From contig DENJ01000011.1 of assembly GCA_002359635.1 (NCBI GenBank), forward strand, positions 1 to 8,316: a stretch of DNA of 8,316 nt. The letters run 5' to 3'. The notes beneath the pieces are model-generated. The model was not told where the DNA came from and ran no database searches. It was given only the letters and a program-made list of their open reading frames with translations. Origin of the DNA: Burkholderiales bacterium UBA2647. GTDB lineage: Bacteria; Pseudomonadota; Gammaproteobacteria; Burkholderiales; Burkholderiaceae_E. Positions 7,199 to 8,316 of the stretch are shown here, one piece after another (position 1 is the stretch's first letter; each line of letters starts with the position of its first letter). A program made the translations under genes and the position numbers.

Positions 7199-7354
7199 TA
7201 TGAAACATACAAGCCCTGATAACAGCTCAAGGATCGATTTCGGTTTATGAAGCCTGCGGCCGAGTAAACTTAGCGCTTTGTGCTTGCGCGCGGAGCCACC
7301 AACGTCGTGTTTTTCAGCATTTTTCCCAACCCACATTTGGCAAGTCTTTAGCCC
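7199..7354. other. Divergent spacer between glycosyltransferase and asparagine synthase genes
   Basis: These 156 bp separate the two divergent starts and should hold both promoters. On the - strand a TTGAGC hexamer followed 15 bp later by TATGTT lies just upstream of ATG7198, but it is a poor sigma-70 match and sits too close to the start to trust. I see no convincing promoter for the + gene, no clear operator palindrome and no strong ribosome site before ATG7355. The glycosyltransferase frame stays open across the whole spacer. Confidence 0.4.
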
Positions 7355-8316
7355 ATGTGCGGTGTCGCAGGGCTGGTTCGCTTGGGCCATACCCACAAGG
7401 CTGGGCAAGACAATTCAAGTACAACATACCCTGCGAGCTCGGATCTTGCAGCACTCGCACAAGCCATGGGCCAAACCCTCAAGCACCGCGGACCCGATGA
7501 TGCAGGGCTTTGGCAGGATGAATCGCTCGGTGTGGCGTTTGCTCACCGACGGCTTGCGATTGTGGATTTATCGCCTGCAGGCCATCAACCGATGCAAAGT
7601 GCCGATGGCCAGTGGGTGCTGGCCTTTAATGGCGAAATCTATAACCATCTGCAGCTGCGCGAGGCTCTTCACAGCCAAGGCCTTGCGCCTCTTCGCTGGG
7701 CTGGACACTCCGACACCGAAACGCTTTTGGCTTGCATTCAGGCCTGGGGGCTTGATGCAGCGCTTAAGGCTTGCGTGGGCATGTTTGCGCTTGCGCTTTG
7801 GTCGCGGCCCGCGCAAACGATTTATCTTGCCCGCGATCGGATCGGTGAAAAACCGCTGTATTTGGGTTGGGTTCACGAAAGCACCGGGCTTTGTCAGGCT
7901 TTTGCTTTTGCTTCAGAACTTAAAGCGATCCAGGCGCTGCCTGATTTTGCCAATCCGATTTGTGTAAACGCCCTTGCAAAGTACCTTAGCTTTGGCTATG
8001 TGCCAGCACCTTATGCCATCTTCAAGGGGCTATATAAACTGCCACCGGGTCATCTTTTAACGCTTCCTTTGGCTGCGTTGCAGCTAGGACCCGCACCCTA
8101 CGACCCCTTGGCAGCAAGCCTTTTGGGCGACGCTGCACACCAAGCACAGGGAATGGCTTCGCGTGTTGAACTGCGTCGCTACTGGTCCTTCGAACCGCTT
8201 TGGCAAGCGCTTGGCAAGTCCCAAGCGCAAGACGATTCAGGGCGATCGGCTCAGATTGCCAGGCATAAAAACGCGCCGGATCAGGATGCACCCGACCAAG
8301 CCGCCGTCACCCAAGC
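7355..8316 (+). CDS. asnB: Glutamine-dependent asparagine synthase-like amidotransferase (3' end outside window)
   Basis: N-terminal 320 residues of a class II glutamine amidotransferase of the asparagine synthase B family; the frame is open to the right edge. MCGVAGL gives the catalytic Cys2 once Met1 is removed. Glutamine-site residues are all present: HRGPDD (44-49, R45), NGEIYN (92-97, N92 and E94) and GHSDTE (117-122, D120). ARDRIGEKPLY (159-169) and FASELKAI (185-192) complete the family pattern. LPPGHLLTL (231-239) and RYWSF (275-279) normally lead soon into the ATP-binding SGGxDSS loop, but that loop is not reached by residue 320. Asparagine synthase homologues in polysaccharide loci are often thought to amidate uronic acids (WbpS-type), a plausible role here; ordinary asparagine synthesis is the alternative. 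ATG7355 is fixed by the required Cys2, although no Shine-Dalgarno is visible. The gene is divergent from the glycosyltransferase gene. Confidence 0.93.
   Translation, partial: MCGVAGLVRLGHTHKAGQDNSSTTYPASSDLAALAQAMGQTLKHRGPDDAGLWQDESLGVAFAHRRLAIVDLSPAGHQPMQSADGQWVLAFNGEIYNHLQLREALHSQGLAPLRWAGHSDTETLLACIQAWGLDAALKACVGMFALALWSRPAQTIYLARDRIGEKPLYLGWVHESTGLCQAFAFASELKAIQALPDFANPICVNALAKYLSFGYVPAPYAIFKGLYKLPPGHLLTLPLAALQLGPAPYDPLAASLLGDAAHQAQGMASRVELRRYWSFEPLWQALGKSQAQDDSGRSAQIARHKNAPDQDAPDQAAVTQ
8273..8302 (+). repeat. Two-copy 15-bp in-frame repeat (APDQD / APDQA)
   Basis: Residues 307-316 of the asparagine synthase are APDQD followed by APDQA, encoded by two adjacent 15-bp units. The first four codons of the two units encode the same residues but each differs at its third base, so the copies have diverged silently or arose independently. 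The repeat sits in the enlarged interdomain region. Confidence 0.5.

Noticed and set aside
7278..7967. 229-residue + strand open frame overlapping the asparagine synthase
   Set aside because: It is an off-frame reading; the true frame from 7355 shows Cys2 and all the glutamine amidotransferase motifs.
1..8316. Search for CRISPR arrays, tRNA genes, insertion sequences or a defence system
   Set aside because: There are no spaced direct repeats, cloverleaf-like stretches, transposase or nuclease motifs; every long gene fits polysaccharide synthesis and export.

Overview
This window looks like part of a surface-polysaccharide (exopolysaccharide, capsule or O-antigen-like) locus from a Gram-negative bacterium. 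A long SLBB-domain outer-membrane export protein and a Wzz-like inner-membrane copolymerase imply two membranes. The fairly GC-rich coding style and the protein types suggest a proteobacterium, most likely a betaproteobacterium (Burkholderiales-like). That assignment rests on overall resemblance only; there is no rRNA or marker gene here to fix the taxon.

Layout. Positions 47-4082 hold the export machinery on the + strand: a 905-residue polysaccharide export protein, then a 419-residue chain-length determinant without a kinase domain. A 58-nt gap separates them. It contains a 20-codon open frame whose start overlaps the upstream stop (TGATG) and whose stop overlaps the downstream start (ATGA). 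A multi-spanning membrane protein with GT-C glycosyltransferase-like features follows on the same strand (4098-5516). On the - strand, converging on it, lie a family 2 glycosyltransferase with two C-terminal membrane helices (6092-7198) and a class I SAM-dependent methyltransferase (5335-6099); these two overlap by 8 bp and probably form an operon. Divergent from the glycosyltransferase, a glutamine-dependent asparagine synthase-like gene begins at 7355 and runs off the right edge.

How they may work together (inference). The family 2 enzyme resembles polyprenyl-phosphate sugar synthases, which load a sugar onto a lipid carrier; the GT-C-like membrane protein is the type of enzyme that uses such a lipid-linked sugar in the periplasm. 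The methyltransferase and the amidotransferase could modify the glycan by methylation and by amidation of uronic acids. The Wzz-like and SLBB proteins would control length and carry the polymer across the periplasm and outer membrane. No polymerase, flippase or initiating transferase is present.

Unusual points. Three genes carry in-frame 15-bp tandem repeats (five-residue peptide repeats) in loops or linkers. The two convergent genes overlap by 182 bp, so the last 60 residues of the membrane protein are read antisense to the methyltransferase. The asparagine synthase has an enlarged region between its two domains. I saw no CRISPR array, tRNA, rRNA or insertion sequence, and nothing that clearly amounts to an undescribed system.
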